A stretch of DNA of 64,000 nt. Source: Flectonema sp. DT1601 (taxonomy: Eukaryota; Euglenozoa; Diplonemea; Diplonemida; Diplonemidae). Location of the stretch: NCBI GenBank assembly GCA_964019425.1, contig OZ025821.1, forward strand, positions 263,001 through 327,000, written 5' to 3'. The position numbers and the translations under genes were made by a program. Shown piece by piece: positions 11,268-20,113 of this stretch (positions within the stretch are counted from its first letter, which is position 1; each line of letters opens with the position of its first letter). The notes under the pieces were generated by a model. The model was given only the letters and a program-made list of their open reading frames with translations, was not told where the DNA came from and ran no database searches.

Positions 11268-12635
11268 ATGTTGGTATCAGTCTTGTCTGTACTCTGTGCG
11301 GCAAGTCCTCCAGAGTGGATGTTTTTATCGAAGTATCCTCCGCAATATGTTTCTGAAATTCTATCTCATGGAGAAGTCATAACCATAGACGGTGATATAA
11401 ACGAGCCTGCTTGGGAAGCTGTTCCTTGGACGACTAAGAAATTCGTTGACATAGCAGGTGATGATAACGTTCTCGACAACTATCAGACAAAAGTAAAAGT
11501 GAGATGGGATTCTGAATACCTTTACATTGCAGCACAACTTCAAGAACCATTAGTATGGGGAAACATTACAGGTCATAATAATAAATTAACTTCTGGTAGA
11601 GCTCCGTGGTGGAATAATGATTTCGAAGTATTTATCGACACTCACGGTAGTTCTCATTATTACAAGGAGTTTGAAATGAATTGTAGAAATGCTACGTACG
11701 ATATCTTATGGAGAGTTCCAGATGGTGGAATGAACAGTAAAGGTGTTCCTTGTGATGGACAGTTACCAAATTGGTGTCAGAATAGTACGTTTAACAAAGG
11801 TCAGACCTGGACGATGTATCCGCGAATGAAAACTGCTACATCAGTTCCGATGGCATTCACTCCCTTTGGTCCATTTCACTGGACAACTGAAATCAGATTT
11901 CCAATAGAGAGAAATCAGATATCAGGTGGTCTCGTTGACACTGAACCGGGTGTTCAGAACTCTGCAGCAAATCCGATCAACAACAAAACAAAATTCTGGT
12001 GGATGAATTTTGCCAGAGCTCAGCACCCATTGCTTACTGTTGGACCAACTCCTTTGGGAATTAATTTCTTTGATTCTAACTACACTGATCTGTGTGCAAA
12101 AATACAAAAAGAACATCCAACATTGTTAGGAACTGATGCTTGGGGATGCTATTGGGAGTATGTTTGGTCGAGTATGGGAATATCAAAGTACATGCATAAC
12201 CCAGAGATGTGGGGGATTATTCAGTTCGCTCACAAGCCTCAAGAACAGCTCTGCCAAACCCAAGAATGGCCAGGTAGATATTTAACACAAATGATGTACA
12301 GATCACAGATTGCATTCTTTGAGCAACACGGAACATTCACTACGGATGTGAATATCTTATCATCACCGTCGTTCTGTAATTCGAGTACTATTTGTGATAG
12401 TTCTGATGTTAGTCTTGCATTAAGTCTCCCGAATACGTATTTTATTAAGTCAGTTGTAGATGCTAATGCCACCAGATGTGTTAATTTTTCAACAAAGAAA
12501 TCAACTGGAGGTCCGTGTTTCAATATTTCTGTCACAACTACGGCCCCGTCATCCGCGTTCGTTAACACTATTACTATCAGAGAGAATCGATTGGTAATTG
12601 TTGATAACAATACTCCAATGGGTTGTTTGGTTTAA
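11268..12635 (+). CDS. Secreted protein with CBM9-like carbohydrate-binding domain
   Basis: The 455-aa protein begins with a short hydrophobic signal peptide (MLVSVLSVLCAAS, cleavage likely around residue 13). Residues about 33-250 fit the CBM9_1 beta-sandwich family: ITIDGDINEPAWEAVPWT, then VKVRWDSEYLYIAAQLQEP, then NDFEVFID and YYKEFEMN. Family knowledge: this domain binds xylan or cellulose chain ends and also occurs in standalone secreted proteins of protists and bacteria. The C-terminal part (about 340-455) is Cys-containing and unassigned. Many NxS/T sites suit an exported glycoprotein. A role in polysaccharide binding fits the secreted GH2 enzymes in the same window, but that link is inference. 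The stop codon is followed directly by about 22 A. Confidence 0.82.
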   Translation: MLVSVLSVLCAASPPEWMFLSKYPPQYVSEILSHGEVITIDGDINEPAWEAVPWTTKKFVDIAGDDNVLDNYQTKVKVRWDSEYLYIAAQLQEPLVWGNITGHNNKLTSGRAPWWNNDFEVFIDTHGSSHYYKEFEMNCRNATYDILWRVPDGGMNSKGVPCDGQLPNWCQNSTFNKGQTWTMYPRMKTATSVPMAFTPFGPFHWTTEIRFPIERNQISGGLVDTEPGVQNSAANPINNKTKFWWMNFARAQHPLLTVGPTPLGINFFDSNYTDLCAKIQKEHPTLLGTDAWGCYWEYVWSSMGISKYMHNPEMWGIIQFAHKPQEQLCQTQEWPGRYLTQMMYRSQIAFFEQHGTFTTDVNILSSPSFCNSSTICDSSDVSLALSLPNTYFIKSVVDANATRCVNFSTKKSTGGPCFNISVTTTAPSSAFVNTITIRENRLVIVDNNTPMGCLV

Positions 12636-12910
12636 AAAAAAAAAAAAAAAAAAAACGAAAATTTTCTAATTCGCTAACGTGAATACGAAACGTGCGTAAT
12701 TCCTTTCATTATTTCTTTTTACGAAACGCAACAACATTTTCTTGCTTTTTCACTAATCGAGTGTAATTATTGCATTCTGAATGGTGTTTTGATAGTTACT
12801 TTGTGTTAGTTATCCTTTATTATTATAAAGGGGGTGTTAAAATATCGTTTTCATTTCAACAAAACCGTTTCCTCCCCAATCACAGACTTGATGGGATCTT
12901 CTTGATTACT

Positions 12911-14572
12911 ATGATTACACCACGAGTAACTGACTCACCCTTCTCTAGCACAAGTACTGAAGGATGGACACCAGGTCCACTATCACCCCCAGGAGTTGAG
13001 GGTGAGGTTGGATGTCCTTTGAGGATACCTCAATGGATGAAAGATGAATTTTTAATCGGAGGGAGTATGTGCAGACCTGATGCAGCTGTTCGACAAATTA
13101 ACTTCTTCGATGATCCAGAACCTCCTGCGATAACTTCTGTTAATGAGATAATGAACGTCATTAGAGGACCAGTTCGAAATATTCTACCTCCTCCTCTTCC
13201 GGAATTGTTACCAATTTCAGAAACCGCAACTACTGTTAAAGATGTTGAGGATGAGGAGGAGTCTGAGAGAGTAGAAATTGAAAAGTGTGTTTTTCCAAGA
13301 AAAAATATGGTCCTCGCGTTGATCGCCATCCACCTGCGAGATGCGAGTAAAATGGAAGCACTCGTACCGCATAATCTATGGGACATTGATAATGTTCGTT
13401 GTGCTTTTCAAGTAGCTGTGTTACTTGGAGACGTTTCTCTGGTTGCAAAATTACTAACATCGACGGCATTCGGAGGCTTCCACAGGCTTGAGTTGTCCTT
13501 GACGAACCCGTACCTGTGTTCGTTACTCGACATCCCTTCTCCGGTTTTTACCCACCGACGAGATACGTCTCAACCGACCAATTTCACTCAATTAGCACTG
13601 AAATGCCTCCACCGGGCACTCGAATTGGGTGAAAAAAATGAACTCATTCGGGATCGAACTGAAGTACTAAAACTAATAACGCAGAGCATGTATTCTTGTT
13701 TTAACGTTGAGACTGATGAAGTGGCTATGCTTGAGGTACAGCAACACGTAAATTATAGAAAAAGACCTTATGTAAGTGAATTTTTAGACTCATGGAAACC
13801 GACTTTAATCTGCTCGCCATGTGGCTATTCTGAATGTTCTAAGGATTTAGAATCGAACTCTGAAAATATCCACACATTAGACGCGCAGTTGTACCGACAG
13901 GTTTCAATATCTAAGTGGGATTGTGATTCGCATTCGTCGTTCTCAGTTGTGTTTAGGAGGACCGTATCATTGATTTATTATTGTGAAGAGAAACTTCAAT
14001 GGGGTGGATTCTCTCCCCTGATTGCTGCATTCACGCCGTGGAGAATTATAACTCAATCTCAAGATCTGAAATACCCTCGAAGATTATGTTTACGAGAACT
14101 TCTCGACTCTGGTGAGACAAAGTTAGATGTGAGCAGCAAATCGATGAAATCATTTTCTAGTATCGTGAGGTTTTCAGGAGACAAATCGAATCCTGTTTTC
14201 TGTCCTGGATCTTCTTTCATAGCTAGGATTACTGATCCACTGAGAGGAGTCTTAACGACATCGGGAGTACTGACTGGTATTAAGAATGGTACTTTATACT
14301 ACCGTTCTAAAGCAATGAGTTATTCTTCACCTCTGATGTCGAGGAATACATCAGCGGAGTTTCTTCATATTGAACATCCTGTTTCATGGCCTCCGTCGTC
14401 TTGTTGTACGTCTTGCGTATGGTTTTGTGGTTCATGTAGTACCGCTGTTAGTTCTATTCAGTGTTCTGGGTGTGGATATACTGCTGAAATGTCGTTTTCT
14501 AGGGATGCGCGTAATAGAGTTCGGAATGTGACGCTGGTATCTGAACCTCCTCCTCTTGTTGATTTGGAATAG
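12911..14572 (+). CDS. Orphan protein with C-terminal Cys-pair cluster
   Basis: I chose the ATG at 12911 (553 aa). The frame is open further upstream, but a pyrimidine-rich CACAG site ends at 12885 just before this ATG and the upstream part reads as non-coding. No family is recognised. The N-terminus is Pro/Ser-rich (GWTPGPLSPPG). The middle (about 140-300) looks alpha-helical and could be a solenoid. The C-terminus has three CxxC pairs close together (CTSC, CGSC, CSGC), which would suit a zinc ribbon or a degenerate RING as found at the ends of some coat-like or trafficking proteins. That comparison is only structural. A long open frame with normal codon use supports a real gene. Confidence 0.72.
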   Translation: MITPRVTDSPFSSTSTEGWTPGPLSPPGVEGEVGCPLRIPQWMKDEFLIGGSMCRPDAAVRQINFFDDPEPPAITSVNEIMNVIRGPVRNILPPPLPELLPISETATTVKDVEDEEESERVEIEKCVFPRKNMVLALIAIHLRDASKMEALVPHNLWDIDNVRCAFQVAVLLGDVSLVAKLLTSTAFGGFHRLELSLTNPYLCSLLDIPSPVFTHRRDTSQPTNFTQLALKCLHRALELGEKNELIRDRTEVLKLITQSMYSCFNVETDEVAMLEVQQHVNYRKRPYVSEFLDSWKPTLICSPCGYSECSKDLESNSENIHTLDAQLYRQVSISKWDCDSHSSFSVVFRRTVSLIYYCEEKLQWGGFSPLIAAFTPWRIITQSQDLKYPRRLCLRELLDSGETKLDVSSKSMKSFSSIVRFSGDKSNPVFCPGSSFIARITDPLRGVLTTSGVLTGIKNGTLYYRSKAMSYSSPLMSRNTSAEFLHIEHPVSWPPSSCCTSCVWFCGSCSTAVSSIQCSGCGYTAEMSFSRDARNRVRNVTLVSEPPPLVDLE

Positions 14573-14693
14573 TTAACTTGGTTGCTGATTGTGATTGAAA
14601 TACTCACACTATAATTTGAGGGAGAGATAAAAATAATGATGATGATGATACTCATAATAGTAATGGCATCGCTGTTGTGAAAACCTCCTCTCT

Positions 14694-14728
<35 letters not shown>

Positions 14729-15778
14729 TTTTTTTCCCAAACCCGGTTCTGTTTGGTTTGTACATCTTGGAAGAAACAAAAAAAAATAAAAAAAATTCAC
14801 TCTTTCCCCTGTCCCACTCACTCTGTTAGGGGTTCTGTAAAAAGGAAAAAAACTATTTTTTTTTTTTTTTAAAAGCAACTCACACGCACTCTTTTCTAAT
14901 CAGAAATTATGTCGATTGTGTGCGATGCTGTTTTTTTGTATTGTTTAAAAAAAAAAAAAAAAGAAATTAAGAAATTCATTTTTTTTGTTCTGTTTTGTAT
15001 GAAAGTACATCTTCCCATAGATGTTGTCATTCCCCTCTGTTCTCTTTGTTAGAAATTAGCATCAATGAGTGATGTTTCCTTGTTGCATAAATGTATTGTA
15101 TAAGCTTAGTTGTACAGCGAAACGACAAAAAAAAAAAGAATTAAAAAAAAAAAAAAAACCAAAAAAAAACCAAAAAAAAAAAAAAAAAAATTTAGTTATC
15201 TTGTACCTGCATAAAGGAAAGGTTCTCTGAGCCTTTACTTTGGTTGAAAAATTGTCTTTAATTTCTCTCTTCTCTTCTTTTTTTTTTTTTTTAAAGGTGT
15301 ATAATAATAATTTGATCAATGAGGTTATTTTGAATTCCTTTTTTTTTTTTTTAAAATTCCAAAACGCATGTTCCCAAATAAAAAAAAAATGGTAAACTCT
15401 GTTTGCCAAGTTCTGATTGGAACTACTTGGGGTTGTTTGGAAGGACCTCTTTTTTCTTTTTTTTTCTTTTTTTTTTTTTCAAAGTAATATAATCATCGTG
15501 TATGAACGCGAAATTTATAAGAAAAAAAAAAAAAAAAAAAAGTGACTTTCGCGACTAAGAAGAAGTCACGCAGTCTTTTTTCTTATTTATTTTTTTTCGT
15601 ACCGAACAACCCTTTGTGATGCACGCAATTGCAATTCTACTCTAACCCTTTGTCTAACCTGGATTGTAATTTGCTATTTCAAATAAAATAAATAATTAGT
15701 TCTTGCCACGACTTTTTTTTTTTTTTTATAAAGTTTTTTTTTTTTAATATTATTTTTTAGTTTGTTTTCGAAACGGGA

Positions 15779-15811
<33 letters not shown>

Positions 15812-16034
15812 AATTGTCAGTCGTCTCTCTTCTCTCTTTTTTGTTTTTTTTTAAAAAAAAAAAAAAATTCTCATCTTCATTCTTGCATAACAAGTCAATC
15901 TCTATCTGTTTTCTCCTTCCGAATTCAACATCTTAAATATGTGTCTTGTGTATAGCCTGGATTGACTTCAGGGAAGGTCACAAATAACAATACCCGCGCG
16001 ATTGTCAGATTTTCTTGTTTTTTTTTTTCCCATT
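14573..16034. other. Intergenic region, extreme homopolymer content
   Basis: No gene is seen. It contains many A or T tracts of 15-30 nt (for example 14701-14727, 15522-15541, 15780-15809). Short open frames on either strand are made of Lys or Phe runs and are not credible. Confidence 0.6.
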
Positions 16035-16822
16035 CATCCTTGTACCTCACAATCAAGCAAATGTTGTTACCATAAATACGGAGTTATTTTTTATTGTTCA
16101 CATATAAGCAATTGGTGTAGGTTTCGTAACAAAGAGTGTAATTCTTGTGAATTTAGGCCAAGGGGGGAAATTTTAAAAAAGAAAAAAAAAAAAAATCCCC
16201 CGCAAGGGTTTTTTTTTGCACTGCTATTCAGATTAAGAGCCTTCTATTTATTGTGTTATCTATTTCCCTGTGCGCCAGTAATACTGTTCTGCGATCAACA
16301 AAATGTAAGGCTTTTTATCTGAACGGTTTTTTTTTTTTTTTTTTTTTTTTCCCTTCATCCTTGTACCTCACAATCAAGCAAATGTTGTTACTATAAATAC
16401 GGAGTTATTTTTTATTGTTCACATGTAAGCAATTGGTGTAGGTTTCGTAACAAAGAGTGTAATTCTTGTGAATTTAGGCCAGGGGGGGAAATTTTAAAAA
16501 AGAAAAAAAAAAAAAAATCCCCCGCAAGGGTTTTTTTTGCACTGCTATTCAGATTGAGAGCCTTCTATTTATTGTGTCATCTATTTCCCTGTGCGCCAGT
16601 AATACTGTTCTGCGATCAACTAAATGTAAGGCTTTTTATCTGAACGGTTTTTTTTTTTTTTTTTTTTTTTTTTCCCCCTTCATCCTATTGTACCTCACAA
16701 TCAAGCAAATGTTGTTACCATAAATACGGAGTTATTTTTTATTGTTCACATGTAAGCAATTGGTGTAGGTTTCGTAACAAAGAGTGTAATTCTTGTGAAT
16801 TTAGGCCAGGGGGGGAAATTTA
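16035..16822. repeat. Tandem repeat, about 323-bp unit, 2.4 copies
   Basis: Units start at 16035, 16356 and 16681 with CATCCTTGTACCTCAC-like sequence; spacing is 321 and 325 bp. The third copy stops after the poly-A stretch near 16822. The copies differ by a few substitutions and by homopolymer length. The end of each full unit (GTGCGCCAGTAATACTG, then TCTGCGATCAAC and a T run) has a diverged relative at about 46586-46670. Confidence 0.9.
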
Positions 16823-17116
16823 AAAAAAAAAAAAAATAAATAAATCAACTCCAGTATATGAAACAATTACGAAATAAAGAAAAATGAACGCACTTATTAT
16901 TATTTTTTTTTTTTTTGGAAATTTCTTTTTTTTTTGTTCTCTTCTTCTAAATGAGTTTGTTGCGCAAAGTTAAGTTGTAGGTTAGACTAATCACACTCCT
17001 TTCCTATAGAACATTACTCATTTATGTTGAGAAGGTGGTCTTGGTGTTGCATAAATTCAGAACACTTTATTATCTTTTAATTTTTTTTTCAACTAAAGAA
17101 CACAAAACCTTAATAA
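16823..17116. other. Leader region of the next gene
   Basis: No gene is seen. A T tract then CAACTAAAG ends at 17098, 18 nt before the next ATG, matching the acceptor-like pattern of the window. Confidence 0.5.
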
Positions 17117-18277
17117 ATGACAATAGACCCTTCACGTTATGAAAGTCCTTCTTGTCAAAGAGGGAGACGAAGATCGATAACTCCAGGGAGAGCAGCAGCA
17201 GTTCCATGGGGTACGAGTACAAACTTTGAATCAGTTATGCGAAGCACTGGTAGAAGACACAGTGGAACTCCTGTTCGAGGTCGTTATACTACACCGATGA
17301 GAGCAATGCCTGCAATGGATGAAACCATATCAAATACTCCTTGGGGAATTGATAACGTTGGGGCTCATACTTCTACTTCACGTAGCACTGGTAGAAAACG
17401 TCAATCGAGTATCAAACGAACGGGAACTCCTCATCGTGCCGGTGCTCCAATGTGGTTCGCACATACAAGTGATTCACTACTTCACGACCCGAGACCAGAT
17501 ATCCCTGTTTTAACAACATTAGAGAAACAGAATAAAGATAGGAATCCAATGCAATCAAAAATACTTCCAGACATGGGAATTTCTCGTAAAAAAGACACAC
17601 AGTTACACCTAAAAGGTTCTGAACAGACGTGGTTTAAAAGTACACCCAGCTCGGGGTTTGCAGAGGAAGCAAGCAGAGCACTCGAAGAGGCTCAGAGAAA
17701 AAAAGCTTTGCAAACTGTAAATGAACATCAATATCAACTTCATAAGGCTCATGATGATGTTAAAAAAAGAAATCAAGATTCGTGTGATGATCGATACAGA
17801 AAAGGGAAGGCTCCAGTTTCTGGGAGGAAACTTCAAGAAGCTGATCATCAGTTTGGAGCGTTTTGGTTTGGAGGTCTCGACGAGAAGGAACCTTCACCAG
17901 CACCAGTAGCCAGGCAGTACAATCAACAGATTGAAAGGGTTGTTCCTCAGACGTCATTTCCTCAGTCATCATTATCCTTGTCTACTTCATATCAACACAA
18001 TGATAAAATAGTTCACGGAAAACAACACAAACGACAATATCCACATCAAGCTTACAAGACAGATGTAACGTCTACGTCTGTTCAAGTGTCCAAGACGCCA
18101 AGTAAACCAGCAGCCCCACCTTTCGGAGTTGACTCTTTTCAGCCCCGCACAGCATTCGCGCCTCGCAATGTAAACACAACTGTTGGGAATGTACCACCTG
18201 CTGCGTTTGATAAGTCTGTTCACAAACAGCAGTTAAATGAAGCCCTGTCCTCATACAGAAAATATGTAAAAGTCTGA
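17117..18277 (+). CDS. Basic, largely disordered protein, unknown
   Basis: The 386-aa protein is rich in Ser, Thr, Pro, Arg and Lys and is not recognised. A loose internal repeat appears twice in the first 130 residues: a PWG motif, about 20 residues, STGR, then basic S/T-P stretches (PWGTSTNFESVMRSTGRR and PWGIDNV...STGRKRQS). A short charged helical stretch lies at about 185-225, and a further FGVDSFQPRTAF motif is near 335. The S/T-P sites within basic sequence would suit a phosphorylated microtubule- or DNA-associated protein, but that is guesswork. Splice-like AG at 17098 and ATG 18 nt later support the start. Ends with TGA. Confidence 0.7.
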   Translation: MTIDPSRYESPSCQRGRRRSITPGRAAAVPWGTSTNFESVMRSTGRRHSGTPVRGRYTTPMRAMPAMDETISNTPWGIDNVGAHTSTSRSTGRKRQSSIKRTGTPHRAGAPMWFAHTSDSLLHDPRPDIPVLTTLEKQNKDRNPMQSKILPDMGISRKKDTQLHLKGSEQTWFKSTPSSGFAEEASRALEEAQRKKALQTVNEHQYQLHKAHDDVKKRNQDSCDDRYRKGKAPVSGRKLQEADHQFGAFWFGGLDEKEPSPAPVARQYNQQIERVVPQTSFPQSSLSLSTSYQHNDKIVHGKQHKRQYPHQAYKTDVTSTSVQVSKTPSKPAAPPFGVDSFQPRTAFAPRNVNTTVGNVPPAAFDKSVHKQQLNEALSSYRKYVKV

Positions 18278-18516
18278 GCACTCTGTACTGGACTAATTGG
18301 TAATGAGTTCTCTCTTTTTTGTTTTTATAAATTATGTAACCAAATATTAATCATTGATAAAGAGGGTATTTAATTAGGGAACTTTGTTATTTATCTCTTT
18401 TTTTTTTTTTTAGATATTTTTTTTTTCCCCTTTTATTTACTAAAAGTTTATTTTGTCAAATTAAAAAAAATGAAAATAAAATATTGTACGAGCTAAGAAT
18501 ATGATATTTGTTGGCC

Positions 18517-18550
<34 letters not shown>

Positions 18551-18846
18551 ATTTTATTATTTCTGACTATTCACTCTCTCTCTTGTTCTTGTTTTATTGT
18601 GCTGTAGAAACTTCTTATTCAGGAAAAAAAAAAGAAAAGTAATATTTCAGTTTCCTGAAGCAGCTTGTCAACTAGATTTTTTTTTTTATTATTGATTGTT
18701 ATTTCTTTTTGATAGATTTTTTTTTTTTTTTTAAAATAATTATTTTAGCATCTCATCGCTATTCCAAAAAAAAATTATTTTAGTGTCAGTCGTATCACTA
18801 TTTATTATCCTTCCATCATAATTCATCTCAGATATCATTACATAAA
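18278..18846. other. Intergenic region, homopolymer-rich
   Basis: No gene is seen. It has a run of about 27 A at 18518-18544. A pyrimidine-rich stretch ending ATCTCAG at 18831 lies 15 nt before the first eL27 ATG. Confidence 0.6.
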
Positions 18847-19251
18847 ATGGGAAAGTTCTTAAAGACCGGAAAGGTATGCCTGATGCTTCAGGGAAGATTC
18901 GCTGGTAGAAAGGTTGTCATCGTTCAGAACACTGACACCAAGACCAAGACCAGAGCCTACGGACATGCTCTTGTTGCCGGAGTTGACAAGTACCCACTTA
19001 AGATTAACAAGTCGATGAACAAGAAGAGAATGGCTTTCAGATCAAGAGTAAGACCTTTTATCAAGGTCGTTAACCACAACCACTTGATGCCAACCAGATA
19101 CAACCTTGACCTTCCTGCTGAGACCAAGAAGACTATTGATGCTTCAGAGGCTGCCAAGAAGGAGGCATCAAAGAAGGCCGTCAGAGTACTCTTCCAGGAG
19201 AGATACAAGGCAGGTAAGAACAAGTGGTTCTTCCAGAAGTTGAGATTCTAG
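18847..19251 (+). CDS. RPL27: Ribosomal protein eL27 (RPL27), copy 1
   Basis: The 134-aa product matches eL27 end to end. It has the N-terminal KOW segment (MGKFLKTGKVCLMLQGRFAGRK), the core NHNHLMPTRYNLDLP and the invariant C-terminus GKNKWFFQKLRF. Human eL27 is 136 aa. It is a 60S subunit protein. Codon use is strongly biased (AAG, AGA, ATC, GTC) compared with its neighbours, as expected for high expression. A second gene with the same coding sequence starts 746 bp later; only Val114 differs (GTA here, GTT there). The 5' and 3' flanks of the two copies are unrelated. Confidence 0.97.
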   Translation: MGKFLKTGKVCLMLQGRFAGRKVVIVQNTDTKTKTRAYGHALVAGVDKYPLKINKSMNKKRMAFRSRVRPFIKVVNHNHLMPTRYNLDLPAETKKTIDASEAAKKEASKKAVRVLFQERYKAGKNKWFFQKLRF

Positions 19252-19592
19252 ATTCTGAGTCTTTTTAATTTTTATTTTTTTAGTCTCCTGTAGTGAGTAG
19301 TGGGGGATGTGAAAAAAAAAAAAAGAACTTTTGGAAAAAAAAAAAAAAAAAAAAGCGTAAGTAAAAAAAAAAAAAAAAAAAAAAAGTTGAACCTAACTTG
19401 CAATATCTCGCCATTATTATTTTCTATTTCTTTCACAGTTCACAACTAAGTGAGAGTTTGTAATCCATCATTTGGTGGATTCGACATTGTTGTAGTCGTT
19501 ATCACCTGGACCTTGAGTGTGGTGTTCGTGAGCTGAAATTCGTTCGTAAATAACCTTCTTTACCCTCCAGATTCGGATCACAAGAAAACAAA
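19252..19592. other. Spacer between the eL27 copies
   Basis: No gene is seen. It contains poly-A tracts at about 19337-19354 and 19363-19385. The pyrimidine-rich TTTACCCTCCAG ends at 19570, 22 nt before the second eL27 ATG. Confidence 0.6.
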
Positions 19593-19997
19593 ATGGGAAA
19601 GTTCTTAAAGACCGGAAAGGTATGCCTGATGCTTCAGGGAAGATTCGCTGGTAGAAAGGTTGTCATCGTTCAGAACACTGACACCAAGACCAAGACCAGA
19701 GCCTACGGACATGCTCTTGTTGCCGGAGTTGACAAGTACCCACTTAAGATTAACAAGTCGATGAACAAGAAGAGAATGGCTTTCAGATCAAGAGTAAGAC
19801 CTTTTATCAAGGTCGTTAACCACAACCACTTGATGCCAACCAGATACAACCTTGACCTTCCTGCTGAGACCAAGAAGACTATTGATGCTTCAGAGGCTGC
19901 CAAGAAGGAGGCATCAAAGAAGGCCGTCAGAGTTCTCTTCCAGGAGAGATACAAGGCAGGTAAGAACAAGTGGTTCTTCCAGAAGTTGAGATTCTAG
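19593..19997 (+). CDS. RPL27: Ribosomal protein eL27 (RPL27), copy 2
   Basis: The protein is identical to copy 1 (134 aa), with one synonymous base difference over 405 bp by my reading. Leader and 3' flank do not resemble those of copy 1, so the two genes probably have separate expression signals. Identity limited to the coding sequence points to gene conversion, a recent retro-copy, or very strong codon constraint. It keeps a full reading frame and its own acceptor-like site, so it looks functional. Confidence 0.97.
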   Translation: MGKFLKTGKVCLMLQGRFAGRKVVIVQNTDTKTKTRAYGHALVAGVDKYPLKINKSMNKKRMAFRSRVRPFIKVVNHNHLMPTRYNLDLPAETKKTIDASEAAKKEASKKAVRVLFQERYKAGKNKWFFQKLRF

Positions 19998-20113
19998 GCG
20001 GTAAGACTTCTCATGATAGTGTGAAAAAAAAAAAAAAAACTTATAAAAATAAATAAAGAAGCATCAGTTGGGCCACTTTCCCTTTTAGTCTGAGTGACCA
20101 CCTCCACCCACTT

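Noticed and set aside
12239-12610. 123-codon minus-strand frame opposite the CBM9 gene, and other minus-strand frames
   Set aside because: All lie opposite better-supported genes or in homopolymer DNA and show no domains.
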